DNA from: Hyphomicrobiales bacterium | GTDB taxonomy: Bacteria; Pseudomonadota; Alphaproteobacteria; Rhizobiales; MH13 | Length of the DNA stretch: 64,000 bases | Direction: 5' to 3' | Assembly: GCA_017642935.1 (NCBI GenBank) | Contig: JAEPOK010000002.1 | Span: forward strand, 806,001 to 870,000 | In this document: in pieces, positions 28,596 to 37,560 of the stretch | Position numbering within the stretch: the stretch's first letter is position 1 | How the letters are laid out: every line of letters starts with the position of its first letter | Notes under the pieces: generated by a model | What the model was told of the DNA's origin: nothing | The model's database searches: none | What the model saw: only the letters and a program-made list of their open reading frames with translations | Translations under genes and position numbers: made by a program

Positions 28596-28712
28596 TTAGA
28601 GCTCGGTCGTCTTTGTGGTGGTGGTGGTTTTGGTAGCGCCCAACATCAACGCCGTTGTGAGCGACGTCACAACGAGATCGAATGCCTTGGTTAGGATGGT
28701 TTCCTGGCGCAT
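28596..28712 (-). CDS. Candidate 38-residue small protein with Thr-rich tail
   Basis: A short frame starting M-R-Q-E-T-I-L-T-K-A-F-D-L-V-V-T-S-L and ending T-T-T-T-T-K-T-T-E-L. It has a weakly hydrophobic middle (T-A-L-M-L-G-A) that could be a single membrane helix. It lies alone in the 292-bp gap between asd and the divergent exported protein. No clear ribosome-binding site is present. It may be a genuine small protein or chance; nothing more can be said. Confidence 0.3.
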   Translation of the reverse strand: MRQETILTKAFDLVVTSLTTALMLGATKTTTTTKTTEL

Positions 28713-28763
28713 GGTGCGCTTTACCGCCACAGACGGGCGGCGATGTCAATGTGGAGAGACCTA

Positions 28764-29645
28764 ATGAGCGACGTTCGTTTGCTGGTTGTTGCTTTTTTGC
28801 TCGGCGGAACCTTTCCGGCAGCCGCTTCCGACGGTGCGGTGTCGATCCCCGACTATGGGACGCGGCTCACAGTGCCGGCCGATGGCTCCGGAAGCATTGA
28901 GTTCGCCCATCCGGCCTATGACGGTGCCCGTGCAACCGTGCGCATTGAGAACGGACGCGTTCTGGCGGGCACTGACAATGATGCGCTGACGCTTGCGACC
29001 TACGAGCCCGCAAGCCAGTGGAACGATGAAATGGCCGTTCTGCTGATGGACGTTGATTTCGACGGCTATTTGGATGTCGGGGTGCTCGATGGCGTTGGCT
29101 ATGGCGGGGTGAATTTTTTCTGGACGTTCCACCGCGCCGACAGTGATCGCTTGTTCGTGCCGGTGGGGACCATCGCCAACCCTGAGCGCGACGACATTAT
29201 GGGCACGATCCGAGAGCCCTCACGCTCCGGACCGTTCTGGACAACGGATGTGTACCGGCCAGAGGGCGAAGGGCTCGATCTCATTCTCAGTCGCACTCAT
29301 TGGGGTGAGTTTGACGTGGTGACCTTTCCGGGCAGCCGCAAAGGTGGTGATATTCAACGCGGGATCATTCCGACCATCGCCCCAGACCCGTGGGACGCCG
29401 AAGCGCTGGAAGACCCCGGCTTCCATCAGTTTGCGGTGTCCACCAATCCCGGTCGGGCCTACTTTTATGGCGCCCCCGACGAGACGACGCGGCGCGGCGC
29501 TTATCTGGTCGAAGGGGATGAGGGCCGCGTGACCGATGTGAGCGAAACCGGCGACTGGTTTTTCATGGTGTTCACCCATCGAGAAACAGGCGTGACCACC
29601 ACCGGCTGGATGCGTGCCGAGGATTTGGTGCTGCCGCAGGGGTAA
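28764..29645 (+). CDS. Exported protein with SH3-like C-terminal segment, function unknown
   Basis: A 293-residue protein with a signal peptide (V-R-L-L-V-V-A-F-L-L-G-G-T-F-P-A-A-A). The middle contains M-D-V-D-F-D-G-Y-L-D-V-G-V-L-D-G, a short calcium-loop-like D-x-D-x-D-G stretch also found in integrin-like repeats. The last ~55 residues (Y-L-V-E-G-D-E-G-R-V ... G-W-M-R-A-E-D-L) look like a bacterial SH3 domain. A GGAG lies 7 nt before the chosen ATG; upstream in-frame ATGs at 28743 and 28749 are less likely. No function is assigned. Confidence 0.78.
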   Translation: MSDVRLLVVAFLLGGTFPAAASDGAVSIPDYGTRLTVPADGSGSIEFAHPAYDGARATVRIENGRVLAGTDNDALTLATYEPASQWNDEMAVLLMDVDFDGYLDVGVLDGVGYGGVNFFWTFHRADSDRLFVPVGTIANPERDDIMGTIREPSRSGPFWTTDVYRPEGEGLDLILSRTHWGEFDVVTFPGSRKGGDIQRGIIPTIAPDPWDAEALEDPGFHQFAVSTNPGRAYFYGAPDETTRRGAYLVEGDEGRVTDVSETGDWFFMVFTHRETGVTTTGWMRAEDLVLPQG

Positions 29646-29655
29646 AGCGGCACGT

Positions 29656-29678
29656 CATGGCCGCCCTTGAGGCGGCCA
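29656..29678. repeat. 23-bp palindromic element (copy 1)
   Basis: ATGGCCGCC-CTTGA-GGCGGCCAT, a perfect 9-bp inverted repeat with a 5-nt loop. It lies 11 bp after the stop of the exported-protein gene. Relative to copies 2 and 3 the two inner pairs changed together, preserving pairing. Confidence 0.7.
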
Positions 29679-29727
29679 TCCAGCTCTAACGCGGTCGATA
29701 CTCGCCAGATGCTGGCCATTTGGGATG

Positions 29728-29750
29728 GATGGCCGGGTCAGGCCCGGCCA
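29728..29750. repeat. 23-bp palindromic element (copy 2)
   Basis: ATGGCCGGG-TCAGG-CCCGGCCAT, same architecture as copies 1 and 3, 50 bp after copy 1 and 13 bp before the leuB stop. Together copies 1 and 2 fill the 117-bp convergent space between the two genes. Such GGCC-rich palindromes are common dispersed intergenic elements in Rhizobiales. Confidence 0.7.
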
Positions 29751-29762
29751 TGACGTCTACGG

Positions 29763-30884
29763 CTAGCCTGCTGCCACCTTCTGCAACTCAGCCAACAGCG
29801 CATCGCCCATCTGCGACGTTGAAACTGGCGTGATGCCGTCACCAGCGATGTCACCAGTGCGGATGCCTGCATCGAGCACGTTGGCGATGGCCGTTTCCAC
29901 TTGCGTCGCCAGGTCGACCATCCCAAGCGAATAGCGCAGCATCATGGCAAAGCTCGCGACCATGGCGATGGGGTTGGCCTTGCCCTGGCCGGCAATATCC
30001 GGCGCTGAACCGTGCACCGGCTCGTACATGGCCTTGCGCTTTTTGGTCACCGCGTCCTCGGCGCCCAGCGACGCTGACGGCAGCATGCCAAGCGATCCGG
30101 TCAGCATGGCGGCTACATCGGAGAGCATATCGCCGAAGAGGTTGTCGGTGACGATGACGTCGAACTGTTTGGGCGCGCGCACCAGCTGCATGCCGCCGGC
30201 ATCGGCAAGCATGTGCGACAGCTCCACATCGGCGAAGGCGCCGGCATGGGTGGCGGTGACCACTTGGTTCCAGAGCACGCCGGAGCGCATGACATTGCGC
30301 TTTTCCATTGAGCAGACTTTGTTCGAGCGCGTGCGCGCCAGTTCAAACGCCACGGCGGCGATGCGTTCGATCTCGTGGGTGGTGTAGACCTGCGTGTCGA
30401 CGGCGCGCTGCTCGCCATTCTCCAGGGTCACGACCTCTTTGGGCTCGCCGAAATAGACGCCGCCGGTCAGTTCGCGCACGATGAGGATATCCAGGCCCTC
30501 GACCAGCTCCGGCTTCAGTGAGGAGGCCGACGCCAGTGCCGGGTAGCAGATGGCCGGGCGCAGATTGGCAAACAGGGCCAGATCCTTGCGCAGGCTGAGC
30601 AGGCCGGCTTCCGGGCGGGCATCATACGGCACGTCATCCCATTTCGGCCCGCCAACGGCGCCGAAGAGAACCGCATCGGCGGCCAGCGCCTTGTCCATGG
30701 CCTCATCAGAGATGGCCGCGCCGTGATCGTCATAGGCGGCTCCGCCAACCAAATCGATGTCCGTCTCAATTGCGGTCAGGCCCTGCGCATTCGTCCAGGC
30801 GATGATTTTATCGACCTCGGCCATCGCTTCAGGGCCGATACCATCACCGGGCAGAACGAGAATGTTGGAGCGGGCGGGAGCCAT
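29763..30884 (-). CDS. leuB: 3-isopropylmalate dehydrogenase
   Basis: A 373-residue enzyme of leucine biosynthesis that oxidatively decarboxylates 3-isopropylmalate. It opens [12 protein letters not shown] and carries the substrate and metal motif N-L-F-G-D-M-L-S-D (metal-binding Asp residues) and the NAD-binding [16 protein letters not shown] lies 8 nt before the ATG. leuC lies 24 kb away in the same window; leuD is not seen here. Confidence 0.97.
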   Translation of the reverse strand: MAPARSNILVLPGDGIGPEAMAEVDKIIAWTNAQGLTAIETDIDLVGGAAYDDHGAAISDEAMDKALAADAVLFGAVGGPKWDDVPYDARPEAGLLSLRKDLALFANLRPAICYPALASASSLKPELVEGLDILIVRELTGGVYFGEPKEVVTLENGEQRAVDTQVYTTHEIERIAAVAFELARTRSNKVCSMEKRNVMRSGVLWNQVVTATHAGAFADVELSHMLADAGGMQLVRAPKQFDVIVTDNLFGDMLSDVAAMLTGSLGMLPSASLGAEDAVTKKRKAMYEPVHGSAPDIAGQGKANPIAMVASFAMMLRYSLGMVDLATQVETAIANVLDAGIRTGDIAGDGITPVSTSQMGDALLAELQKVAAG

Positions 30885-30939
30885 CGACGGAGCCTCATAT
30901 GTAGGGAAAAGAGGCCCCGTCCCTAGCGGTACGGTTCGC

Positions 30940-31425
30940 TCAGCGCAAGGGCGAGAGCATGCCGATCGCGATCATCAGCAGAGCAACGGTCGAGGCGCTG
31001 GCGCGTGCTGTGTTCCAAAAAGTCCAGCGCTCGCTGTAAGCACGCCAGATGGTTTCAGCGTTGCTGACCGCTGGGTCGACAGAGGCCAAGGCGTTGTTCA
31101 TCGGTACGTTGATGAGAGCGGTGAGCAGCAACGCGCCGAGCAGATAGGTGAGGCCACCGCCCACCACCCAGAGCGCAGCCACGGTGTTGCCGTATCGCCA
31201 GAGAACCAAAGCGCTGATGGCGGCGGAGACTGGCGTCAGGAAGAAGGTGACGAAGAACACCGGATTTTGGACGGCCTGGTTGATCCCTTGCATCGCTTCA
31301 ATGGCCGCGCTTGGCGCGATGCGATCAAGGCCCGGCATCACGCAGACTGAGAAGGCGTAGAAGAACCCGGCGATGAGCCCCATCAAGATGAGCGGCGGCA
31401 GGGAGATGAGCTGCGCGAGGGTCAT
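30940..31425 (-). CDS. DUF1772-family membrane protein
   Basis: A 161-residue protein with four membrane segments and the pattern F-S-V-C-V-M-P-G-L near residue 26. This belongs to DUF1772, a family related to fungal anthrone oxygenases; its bacterial role is unknown. It overlaps the upstream membrane gene by 4 bp (ATGA) and is divergent from a TetR gene, so the pair is probably under that regulator. A longer in-frame reading to 31545 lies inside the upstream gene and is rejected. Confidence 0.83.
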   Translation of the reverse strand: MTLAQLISLPPLILMGLIAGFFYAFSVCVMPGLDRIAPSAAIEAMQGINQAVQNPVFFVTFFLTPVSAAISALVLWRYGNTVAALWVVGGGLTYLLGALLLTALINVPMNNALASVDPAVSNAETIWRAYSERWTFWNTARASASTVALLMIAIGMLSPLR

Positions 31426-31799
31426 GAGCCTGCCCGCCCAGACTCGCCCAGGTTCGGCTTGGCGACGGCCGCCAGCAGGATGAGAGAGGCGATTTGCCCA
31501 AGCAGGACCGCCGGCCAGATTTCGCCGATGGCCGGGTCGATCCATTTTTGCGGACCGTAGGAGATGAGTGCCGCGACAACGGCGAGGCCAGTGAGCGCTC
31601 TGGCGGTTTTACCCGACAAAGGCCCGAGGACCAGCGCCATCATTGCGATGGCCATTGAGGCCGCCAGGAAAGGCGCCATGGCGAACAGGGGGATCAACCG
31701 GGGCGGGTGCGGTGCAACGCCGGAAAAAAGGCTCGCCAACATCACCAGTTGCAAGATGATTAAGGTGCCAAGCGCAGCTTGGGGCAGACGGGACGGCAT
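31422..31799 (-). CDS. Small polytopic membrane protein, first gene of a TetR-controlled pair
   Basis: A 125-residue hydrophobic protein with about four membrane segments (near residues 8-28, 38-60, 68-88 and 98-115). No family was recognised. The ATG at 31799 follows the operator-containing divergent region and is a better start than in-frame codons up to 31943, which run through that region. It overlaps the DUF1772 gene by 4 bp. Confidence 0.72.
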   Translation of the reverse strand: MPSRLPQAALGTLIILQLVMLASLFSGVAPHPPRLIPLFAMAPFLAASMAIAMMALVLGPLSGKTARALTGLAVVAALISYGPQKWIDPAIGEIWPAVLLGQIASLILLAAVAKPNLGESGRAGS

Positions 31800-31833
31800 T
31801 CTCTTTCCTTTCGAACGGTGTGAATTTTCAAGT

Positions 31834-31874
31834 GTAAAGAACTTTACGCTTGCTGATTGTGTAAAAGAGTTTAC
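31834..31874. promoter_or_regulatory. Two matching palindromic operators for the divergent TetR regulator
   Basis: Two 14-bp sites share the form GTAAA-4-TTTAC: GTAAAGAACTTTAC (31834-31847) and GTAAAAGAGTTTAC (31861-31874). They are spaced 27 bp start to start, within the 120 bp between the membrane-gene pair and the TetR gene. The position and symmetry fit autoregulation plus repression of the divergent pair by the TetR protein. Confidence 0.65.
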
Positions 31875-31919
31875 GGTTAGGGGCAAATGAAATTTCGGTA
31901 AGGATTGGCGACGGGTCGG

Positions 31920-32549
31920 ATGGACCAAGCGGCGGCACAGCAAGCTGGCTCGAAAGCGGACGGGCGCCGCCGGGCGATTGAAGAGGCGGCCTATCGCGTG
32001 CTGGTGCGTGATGGGTACAAGGCGGCGTCGATCCTCGCGATCGCCAAGGAAGCCAAAGCCTCCAACGAGACACTCTACCGTTGGTATGGCAACAAGCAGG
32101 GGCTTTTTGCCGCGCTCGTGGAACGCAACGCCGAAGCTGCGCGCGAGCTTTTGAGTGAGGCGCTTGCCGGCGATCTGGCACCTTTGGATGCCTTGGAAAA
32201 ACTCGGACCGGTGCTGTTACGCATTGTGACCAGTGAACGGGCCGTGGCGCTCAACCGCGCGGCGGCTGGTGATGTCTATGACACCGGCACTTTGGGCGAA
32301 GCGCTTGCCAAAGGCGGGCGGGAAAGTCTGGTGCCGCTCATCGCAAAGCTTTTGGCGCAGGCTGACGCTGAAGGGGCGTTGTTGATCGTTGAGCCTGATA
32401 CGGCGGCCGATGACTACATCAATCTGTTGATCGGCGATCTCCAAATCCGGCGGGCCATCGGAGCCGTTGATATGCCGACCGAGGCGGCCATTGTTGCCCG
32501 TTCGACACGGGCCCTGAATTTGATGCGTCAGCTTTACGCAGCGTCTTGA
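31920..32549 (+). CDS. TetR-family transcriptional regulator
   Basis: A 209-residue regulator. The N-terminal helix-turn-helix is clear (A-I-E-E-A-A-Y-R-V-L-V-R-D-G-Y-K-A-A-S-I; S-N-E-T-L-Y-R-W-Y-G-N-K-Q-G-L-F-A-A-L at about residues 45-63) and the C-terminal ligand domain is helical with the usual TetR C-terminal organisation. A TTG at 31905 is an alternative start. Two GTAAA-n4-TTTAC sites directly upstream are the likely binding sites. The inducer is unknown. Confidence 0.9.
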   Translation: MDQAAAQQAGSKADGRRRAIEEAAYRVLVRDGYKAASILAIAKEAKASNETLYRWYGNKQGLFAALVERNAEAARELLSEALAGDLAPLDALEKLGPVLLRIVTSERAVALNRAAAGDVYDTGTLGEALAKGGRESLVPLIAKLLAQADAEGALLIVEPDTAADDYINLLIGDLQIRRAIGAVDMPTEAAIVARSTRALNLMRQLYAAS

Positions 32550-32767
32550 TCCTGAACGCACCATCGCCTAGGTGAGCCGGGCGCGCCGCCAAATGGCGCC
32601 AACTTTGGAACGTCAATGTCTGAGATTGTCCGTATTCGCTAAGGTTCCGGCTTAGAAGCACGGCGCGAGCCGCCGTCGCTTAGGAACCGATCATAAGCAC
32701 CTTGCCGCACCAATGCGTGCTGGCGAGCTGTGCTTTGCGTTTGCCGTTCCAAATTCAAGACAATCCC

Positions 32768-33025
32768 ATGAACATTTCCAAACACGAACAGCGCGTGCTG
32801 CACGTGCTCGCTCAAGGTGGCTCGATCCATTTCAAGCGCGGGCCAGGTGGCAAAGTGCAGGAGATCATCTGCTTCACACGCGATGGTCACGTGCTCTCCG
32901 ATTGCACGCTTCCCGTTTTCGACCGCCTGAAGAAGCGCAAGCTCATTCGCTCACATGGCGGGAAACCCTACCGCATCACCTACAAGGGCCGCGTCTTTGT
33001 GCGCCCCCAATTGGACAACCGCTAG
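32768..33025 (+). CDS. YjhX/TopAI-family toxin-like protein
   Basis: An 85-residue protein of the YjhX family: M-N-I-S-K-H-E-Q-R-V-L-H-V-L-A-Q-G-G at the start, then C-F-T-R-D-G and the C-terminal L-I-R-S-H-G-G-K-P-Y-R-I-T. In E. coli YjhX (TopAI) is reported to inhibit DNA topoisomerase I and is neutralised by the adjacent acetyltransferase-like YjhQ. Here a GNAT gene follows after 13 bp, so the arrangement is the same. Activity here is inferred, and many genomes carry solitary YjhX genes. The 218 bp before it (32550-32767) hold nothing recognisable. Confidence 0.85.
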   Translation: MNISKHEQRVLHVLAQGGSIHFKRGPGGKVQEIICFTRDGHVLSDCTLPVFDRLKKRKLIRSHGGKPYRITYKGRVFVRPQLDNR

Positions 33026-33038
33026 AAAGACCAAAGGT

Positions 33039-33506
33039 ATGAAAGACCGAACCCTAATCCGGCCCATTGTGCGGGCCGACCTGCCGGCGCTGAAACGGAT
33101 CATTGCCAGCACCGACCTTTTCCCGCCGGACATGCTGGAAGGTATGATGGAGGGCCATTGGAATGGCTCTCCTGATCCGGCGTTGTGGCTCACCTATGGT
33201 GATCCGCATCCGCTGGCGATTGCTTATGCAGCGCCCGAACCGATGACCGATGGTTGTTGGAATCTTTACTTGATCGCCGTGCACGCCGATCACCACGGCC
33301 AAGGCATCGGGCGGTTGCTCATGGCCTATGTTGAGGACACGCTCGCCGTGGAAGGTGTGCGGGTATTGCTGGTCGAGACCTCAGGCGATGATGGCTTTGC
33401 CCGCACGCGCAACTTCTACCGGCAATCGCATTATGAAGAGGAAGCGTGTATCCGCGAGTTTTATGCGGCCGGCGAGGACAAAATCGTCTTTCGCAAGGCG
33501 CTTTAG
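33039..33506 (+). CDS. GNAT-family acetyltransferase, possible YjhQ-like partner of the YjhX gene
   Basis: A 155-residue acetyltransferase with motif A as I-A-V-H-A-D-H-H-G-Q-G-I-G-R-L-L (about residues 82-97) and a motif-B Tyr region F-Y-R-Q-S-H-Y. It starts 13 bp after the YjhX-type gene and has AAAGG before its ATG. By analogy with E. coli TopAI-YjhQ it could be the antitoxin or a modifier, but its own sequence shows only a generic GNAT. The next element is an intergenic palindrome. Confidence 0.83.
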   Translation: MKDRTLIRPIVRADLPALKRIIASTDLFPPDMLEGMMEGHWNGSPDPALWLTYGDPHPLAIAYAAPEPMTDGCWNLYLIAVHADHHGQGIGRLLMAYVEDTLAVEGVRVLLVETSGDDGFARTRNFYRQSHYEEEACIREFYAAGEDKIVFRKAL

Positions 33507-33527
33507 TTTGCCCTTTTCCAGATCATC

Positions 33528-33550
33528 ATGGCCGGGCTTGACCCGGCCAT
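33528..33550. repeat. 23-bp palindromic element (copy 3)
   Basis: ATGGCCGGG-CTTGA-CCCGGCCAT, a perfect 9-bp inverted repeat with the same CTTGA loop as copy 1, located 21 bp after the GNAT stop and before yciB. It is a third member of the dispersed palindrome found near leuB. Confidence 0.72.
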
Positions 33551-33631
33551 CACGCCGAGCGTGTGAGTCGGGATCTGCAACTGCCTCGTCACTATCAGAT
33601 CCCGGATAGCTTTCGGCTTCCGGGATGACAG

Positions 33632-34282
33632 CTATGGCTGGGCTGGCGCCTCTTCCTCGCCGTCCTCTTCCGCATAGCGGTTCATCACCGGGATCTGGAA
33701 CAGCGTGAAGGCGAAGGTGATGGGCATGACGCCCCACACCTTGAAGGCGACCCAGAAGTCGGTGCTTTGCGTGCGCCAGACAACTTCGTTGAGCACGGCC
33801 AGGAAGATGAAGAACAGGCCCCAGCGCAGCGTTAGGATGCGCCAGCCCTCTTCCTTCAGGTTGAAGGCATCATCGAACACGTAGGAGAGCAGAGAGAGTT
33901 TGAAAATCCAAAGCCCGCCAAGCAGCACTGTGGCGAACAGCATGTTCACGATGGTGGGCTTCAACTTAATGAAAAGATCATCCTGCAAAAACAGCGTCAG
34001 CGCGCCGAAGAACAGCACAACCACGCCGGACACCAGCGGCATGATTGGAAGCTTGCCGAGATAGATGCGCGAGGCAATCAGCGAGATCGTGATCGCCACC
34101 ATGAACACGGCGGTCGCCAGAAAGATCGGTTCGCGGAACCCGGCGAGCGCCGGATAGCTTTCCATCAGCGACGCGCCGCGTGCGTTGACGAAGAAAAAGA
34201 TCACCAGCGGCCCAAGCTCAAGCGCAAGCTTGATGAACGGGTTCTTGGTTTCTTTCTTCTCGGTGATGGTTGTTTCAGTCAT
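33632..34282 (-). CDS. yciB: Septation protein A (YciB/IspZ)
   Basis: A 216-residue inner-membrane protein with about five hydrophobic segments and the family N-terminus [13 protein letters not shown]. YciB/IspA-type proteins take part in cell division and envelope elongation. It overlaps ftsY by 4 bp (ATGA) and ends an operon dapF-mtaB-ftsY-yciB that is conserved in Rhizobiales. The start codon is fixed by that overlap. Confidence 0.93.
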   Translation of the reverse strand: MTETTITEKKETKNPFIKLALELGPLVIFFFVNARGASLMESYPALAGFREPIFLATAVFMVAITISLIASRIYLGKLPIMPLVSGVVVLFFGALTLFLQDDLFIKLKPTIVNMLFATVLLGGLWIFKLSLLSYVFDDAFNLKEEGWRILTLRWGLFFIFLAVLNEVVWRTQSTDFWVAFKVWGVMPITFAFTLFQIPVMNRYAEEDGEEEAPAQP

Positions 34283-35292
34283 GCGGGCTCGTTCTCTTGC
34301 GTGTCGTCGAGCCCGGCAATGGCACGGGCGAAACTTGTTGGGTCGAAGGCTTCCAGATCGTCGACGGCTTCGCCGACACCGATCAGGTGCACCGGTATCT
34401 GATGTTTCTTGGCGATGGCAACAAGGATACCGCCCTTGGCCGTGCCGTCCAGCTTGGTCATGACTAGGCCGGTGACGCCAGCGGTTTTGCCGAAAACATC
34501 CACTTGATTGAGGGCGTTCTGACCGGTCGTGGCGTCGAGCGTCAGCAGCACATCGTGCGGCGCGTCGGGATCGATCTTCTTGATCACCCGAATGACTTTT
34601 TCCAGCTCGGCCATCAACTCTGTGCGGTTCTGCAAACGACCGGCGGTGTCGATGAGGAGGACATCAATATCCTGCTCCTTGGCCTGCGTCAGTGCGTCAA
34701 AGGCGAGGCCTGCCGCGTCGGAGCCTTGCGGTCGGGTGATGACGGGCGCGCCGGTGCGTTCGCCCCAGACTTTGAGCTGTTCGATGGCAGCGGCGCGAAA
34801 GGTATCGCCGGCGGCAAGCATCGGTTTCATGCCAAATGCTGAAATTTTTGAAGCGAGCTTGCCGATGGTTGTCGTCTTGCCGGCGCCGTTCACGCCGACC
34901 ATCAAGATGACATGCGGCTTGCGCGTCGGCGCGACGCGCAGGGGTTCGGCGACGGGTTCGAGCACCTTAGCGACCTCATCGGCGAGCACCTGTTTGATCT
35001 CCTCTTCGGAGACCTCTTTGCCGAAGCGCTCATCTTCCAGCCGGGTGGTGATCGCCATAGCGGTGTCCACGCCAAGATCGGCCTGGATCAGAATGTCTTC
35101 CAGCTCCTCCAGCGCCTCGCCGTCGAGCTTCTTCTTGGTGACCAGCGAGACCACGCCCTGGGTGATCGAGTTAGAAGATCGCTTCAACCCGTCGGTGAGG
35201 CGCGAGAGCCAGCCCTTCTTGGCCGGTTCATCGGATGGTGTTTCGACGCGTTTTTCCGGCGTGATGGCGATAAAGTGGAGATCGTCGTTCAT
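34279..35292 (-). CDS. ftsY: Signal recognition particle receptor FtsY
   Basis: A 337-residue SRP GTPase that docks ribosome-SRP complexes at the membrane. The N-terminal NG domain has the P-loop G-V-N-G-A-G-K-T-T (about residue 131), then D-T-A-G-R and [10 protein letters not shown]. The acidic A domain of gammaproteobacterial FtsY is almost absent, as usual in alphaproteobacteria. It overlaps mtaB and yciB by 4 bp each. Its partner gene ffh lies 8 kb away on the other strand. Confidence 0.97.
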   Translation of the reverse strand: MNDDLHFIAITPEKRVETPSDEPAKKGWLSRLTDGLKRSSNSITQGVVSLVTKKKLDGEALEELEDILIQADLGVDTAMAITTRLEDERFGKEVSEEEIKQVLADEVAKVLEPVAEPLRVAPTRKPHVILMVGVNGAGKTTTIGKLASKISAFGMKPMLAAGDTFRAAAIEQLKVWGERTGAPVITRPQGSDAAGLAFDALTQAKEQDIDVLLIDTAGRLQNRTELMAELEKVIRVIKKIDPDAPHDVLLTLDATTGQNALNQVDVFGKTAGVTGLVMTKLDGTAKGGILVAIAKKHQIPVHLIGVGEAVDDLEAFDPTSFARAIAGLDDTQENEPA

Positions 35293-36581
35293 GCTGCCTG
35301 GTCGGTCTCATTGGTTAGGCTGCCGGTCAGGCGCTGACCCTCATGGCCTGTGATGGCGACGGGCAGGATATCGCCTGCGGCCGGGCCGTTGCCCGTCACC
35401 GGGATAGCAACCTCCGTGTAGGCCGGGATTCGCCCGCGCGCCAGCCCGTCGGCGACACGCTCGATCAGCACCGGCTGGGTCGTGCCGGCCTGAGATGCCA
35501 GATGTTTGGCAAGCGCCTCGCGGCCTTTCTCGCGCAGGCGGTCGGCGCGGGCTTTGATGGTCGGACGATCGACTTGCGGCATTTTCGCTGCCGGTGTGCC
35601 TTGGCGCGGCGAAAACGGAAAGACGTGCAGGAAGGTGAGGCCGCATTCATCCACCAGTTTCAGCGAGTTTTCGAACATCGCCTCGGTCTCGGTGGGGAAT
35701 CCGGCGATGATATCGGCGCCATAGACTATGTCAGGCCGCGCGGCCCGCATGTCTTGGCAAAAGGCAATCGCGTCATCGCGCAGATGGCGGCGCTTCATGC
35801 GTTTCAAAATCATATCGTCGCCCGCCTGAAGGGAGAGATGCAGGTGTGGCATCAGGCGTTCATCGCCTTTGATCGCATCCACCAAGGCTGGATCGGCCTC
35901 GATGCTGTCGATGGAGGAAAGCCGCAGCCTTTGCAGCTCCGGGACATGCCGCAGGATCTGCTGCACTAGGTCACCAAGCTTGGGCGATCCTGGCAGGTCC
36001 GGGCCGTAGCTGGTGAGATCAACGCCGGTGAGCACCGCCTCGGCATAGCCTTGATCGACCAGCCGTTTGATCTGGTCGACGGCGACGCCCATGGGCACGG
36101 AGCGGGCATTTCCGCGGCCATTGGGAATGATGCAGAAGGTGCAGCGATGATCGCAGCCATTCTGCACTTCGACAAACGCGCGGGTGCGCTCGCCAAACCC
36201 GTTGGTGAAGGCTGGGGACGTCTCCTTGACCCGCATGATGTCGGTGATGTGCAGCTTATCTGGTGTGGCCGCTGGCAGGGTTGCCCAGGTGGCTGGCGCG
36301 GTTTTGGCCTCGTTGCCGAGCACCAGATCAACCTCATCCATGTGGGCGAAGGTTTCCGGCTCAATTTGCGCGGCGCACCCCGTCACCACAACTCGGGCGG
36401 TTGGGTTATCGCGCTTGGCCTTACGGATAGTCTGGCGCGCCTGGCGCACCGCCTCGCTTGTCACCGCGCAGGTGTTCACGATGATCGTGTTGCTATGCCC
36501 GGCGGCTTCCGCCGATTGGCGCATCGCTTCGGATTCCACCGTGTTGAGGCGGCAACCAAGGGTGAGGACATCAACGGCCAT
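35289..36581 (-). CDS. mtaB: tRNA (t6A37) methylthiotransferase MtaB
   Basis: A 430-residue radical-SAM enzyme that adds a methylthio group to t6A at position 37 of ANN-decoding tRNAs. It shows the MTTase N-terminal domain (L-G-C-R-L-N; N-T-C-A-V-T; T-G-C-A-A-Q cluster Cys), the radical-SAM motif C-D-H-R-C-T-F-C and a C-terminal TRAM-like domain. Start at 36581 puts the first Cys at residue 10. It overlaps ftsY by 4 bp. Confidence 0.95.
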   Translation of the reverse strand: MAVDVLTLGCRLNTVESEAMRQSAEAAGHSNTIIVNTCAVTSEAVRQARQTIRKAKRDNPTARVVVTGCAAQIEPETFAHMDEVDLVLGNEAKTAPATWATLPAATPDKLHITDIMRVKETSPAFTNGFGERTRAFVEVQNGCDHRCTFCIIPNGRGNARSVPMGVAVDQIKRLVDQGYAEAVLTGVDLTSYGPDLPGSPKLGDLVQQILRHVPELQRLRLSSIDSIEADPALVDAIKGDERLMPHLHLSLQAGDDMILKRMKRRHLRDDAIAFCQDMRAARPDIVYGADIIAGFPTETEAMFENSLKLVDECGLTFLHVFPFSPRQGTPAAKMPQVDRPTIKARADRLREKGREALAKHLASQAGTTQPVLIERVADGLARGRIPAYTEVAIPVTGNGPAAGDILPVAITGHEGQRLTGSLTNETDQAA

Positions 36582-36591
36582 GGTGCGCCTA

Positions 36592-37494
36592 CTATGCCGC
36601 CGCGCTGGTAAAGATCGCGTCAGTGAGCACGACATCGCGTTCATGCTCGACAGGACCAGTCATCAGCACGTGCTCGTTGCTAGCCCATTCGATTTGCAGC
36701 GTGCCACCGGGCTGATGCACCGTGACCGCGCGCTCGGCGCGCCGCAGGCGGGCCGCCGAGACCGCTGCCGCACACGCGGCCGAACCGCAGGCGAGTGTGA
36801 GACCTGCTCCGCGCTCCCAAGTGCGCATAACCAGCGTTTCTCGATCCACGACCTGAACGATGGAAATGTTGGCGCGCTGCGGAAACAGCGGATGGTGTTC
36901 GAGCATCGGGCCGATCTTATCAAGGCCGATACTGGCCGTGTCATCGACCCAAAAGACCGCATGCGGGTTGCCCAAGTTCACCACAGCCGGCGAGGACAGG
37001 ATCGGATCGCCAGCCGGACCCACATGCAGCTCAATGAAGCGCGTGTCCTGAAAGGGTTCGGACAGGGGAATCTCATCCCACGCAAAGCGCGGCGTGCCCA
37101 TGTCCACCGTGTAGGTGAGCGGCGTTTCATCTTTGGTGATCGAGAGAAGCCCGCGCGCGGTTTCTACCAAGCGCGTCTCTTGCGTGCCCCGGGTTTCATC
37201 CAGATGCCAGGCGACACAGCGCGTGCCGTTGCCGCAAGCTTCGGCGAGCGACCCGTCGGTGTTGTAGATACGGATCAAGGCAGCCGTGCCATCTGTGGCG
37301 GGTGCGTGCAGAACCATCAGCTGGTCGAAGGTGGTCTCAGCCTGGTGCGCGATCGCCTGCGCTTCGCCCTCTGACACGATGTGATCGCTGTCGGTGAGGT
37401 CGAGAACCGTGATCTTGTTGCCGGCGCCATTCATGACCCGCGCAAGGCGGCCAGCAAGAGCATTAGACTGTTGCATTTGGTGCGTTACATCCAT
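36592..37494 (-). CDS. dapF: Diaminopimelate epimerase
   Basis: A 300-residue enzyme that interconverts LL- and meso-diaminopimelate for lysine and peptidoglycan. The two catalytic Cys are visible in A-C-G-N-G-T-R-C and L-A-C-G-S-A-A-C-A. A start at 37476 is also possible. It precedes mtaB by 10 bp and is divergent from cspA. Confidence 0.96.
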   Translation of the reverse strand: MDVTHQMQQSNALAGRLARVMNGAGNKITVLDLTDSDHIVSEGEAQAIAHQAETTFDQLMVLHAPATDGTAALIRIYNTDGSLAEACGNGTRCVAWHLDETRGTQETRLVETARGLLSITKDETPLTYTVDMGTPRFAWDEIPLSEPFQDTRFIELHVGPAGDPILSSPAVVNLGNPHAVFWVDDTASIGLDKIGPMLEHHPLFPQRANISIVQVVDRETLVMRTWERGAGLTLACGSAACAAAVSAARLRRAERAVTVHQPGGTLQIEWASNEHVLMTGPVEHERDVVLTDAIFTSAAA

Positions 37495-37560
37495 GGGGCG
37501 CGATCTATGCCCGAAGGTTGATTTGATGGCCAGTTTTTCTGCAGGTGTGCAGTGCACACC

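Noticed and set aside
27428-28636. A 402-residue plus-strand frame across asd
   Set aside because: Antisense shadow; asd on the minus strand has catalytic Cys and NADP motif and a ribosome-binding site.
29656-29750. Insertion-sequence ends
   Set aside because: The palindromes are 23 bp, lack a transposase between them and match dispersed intergenic elements better than IS terminal repeats.
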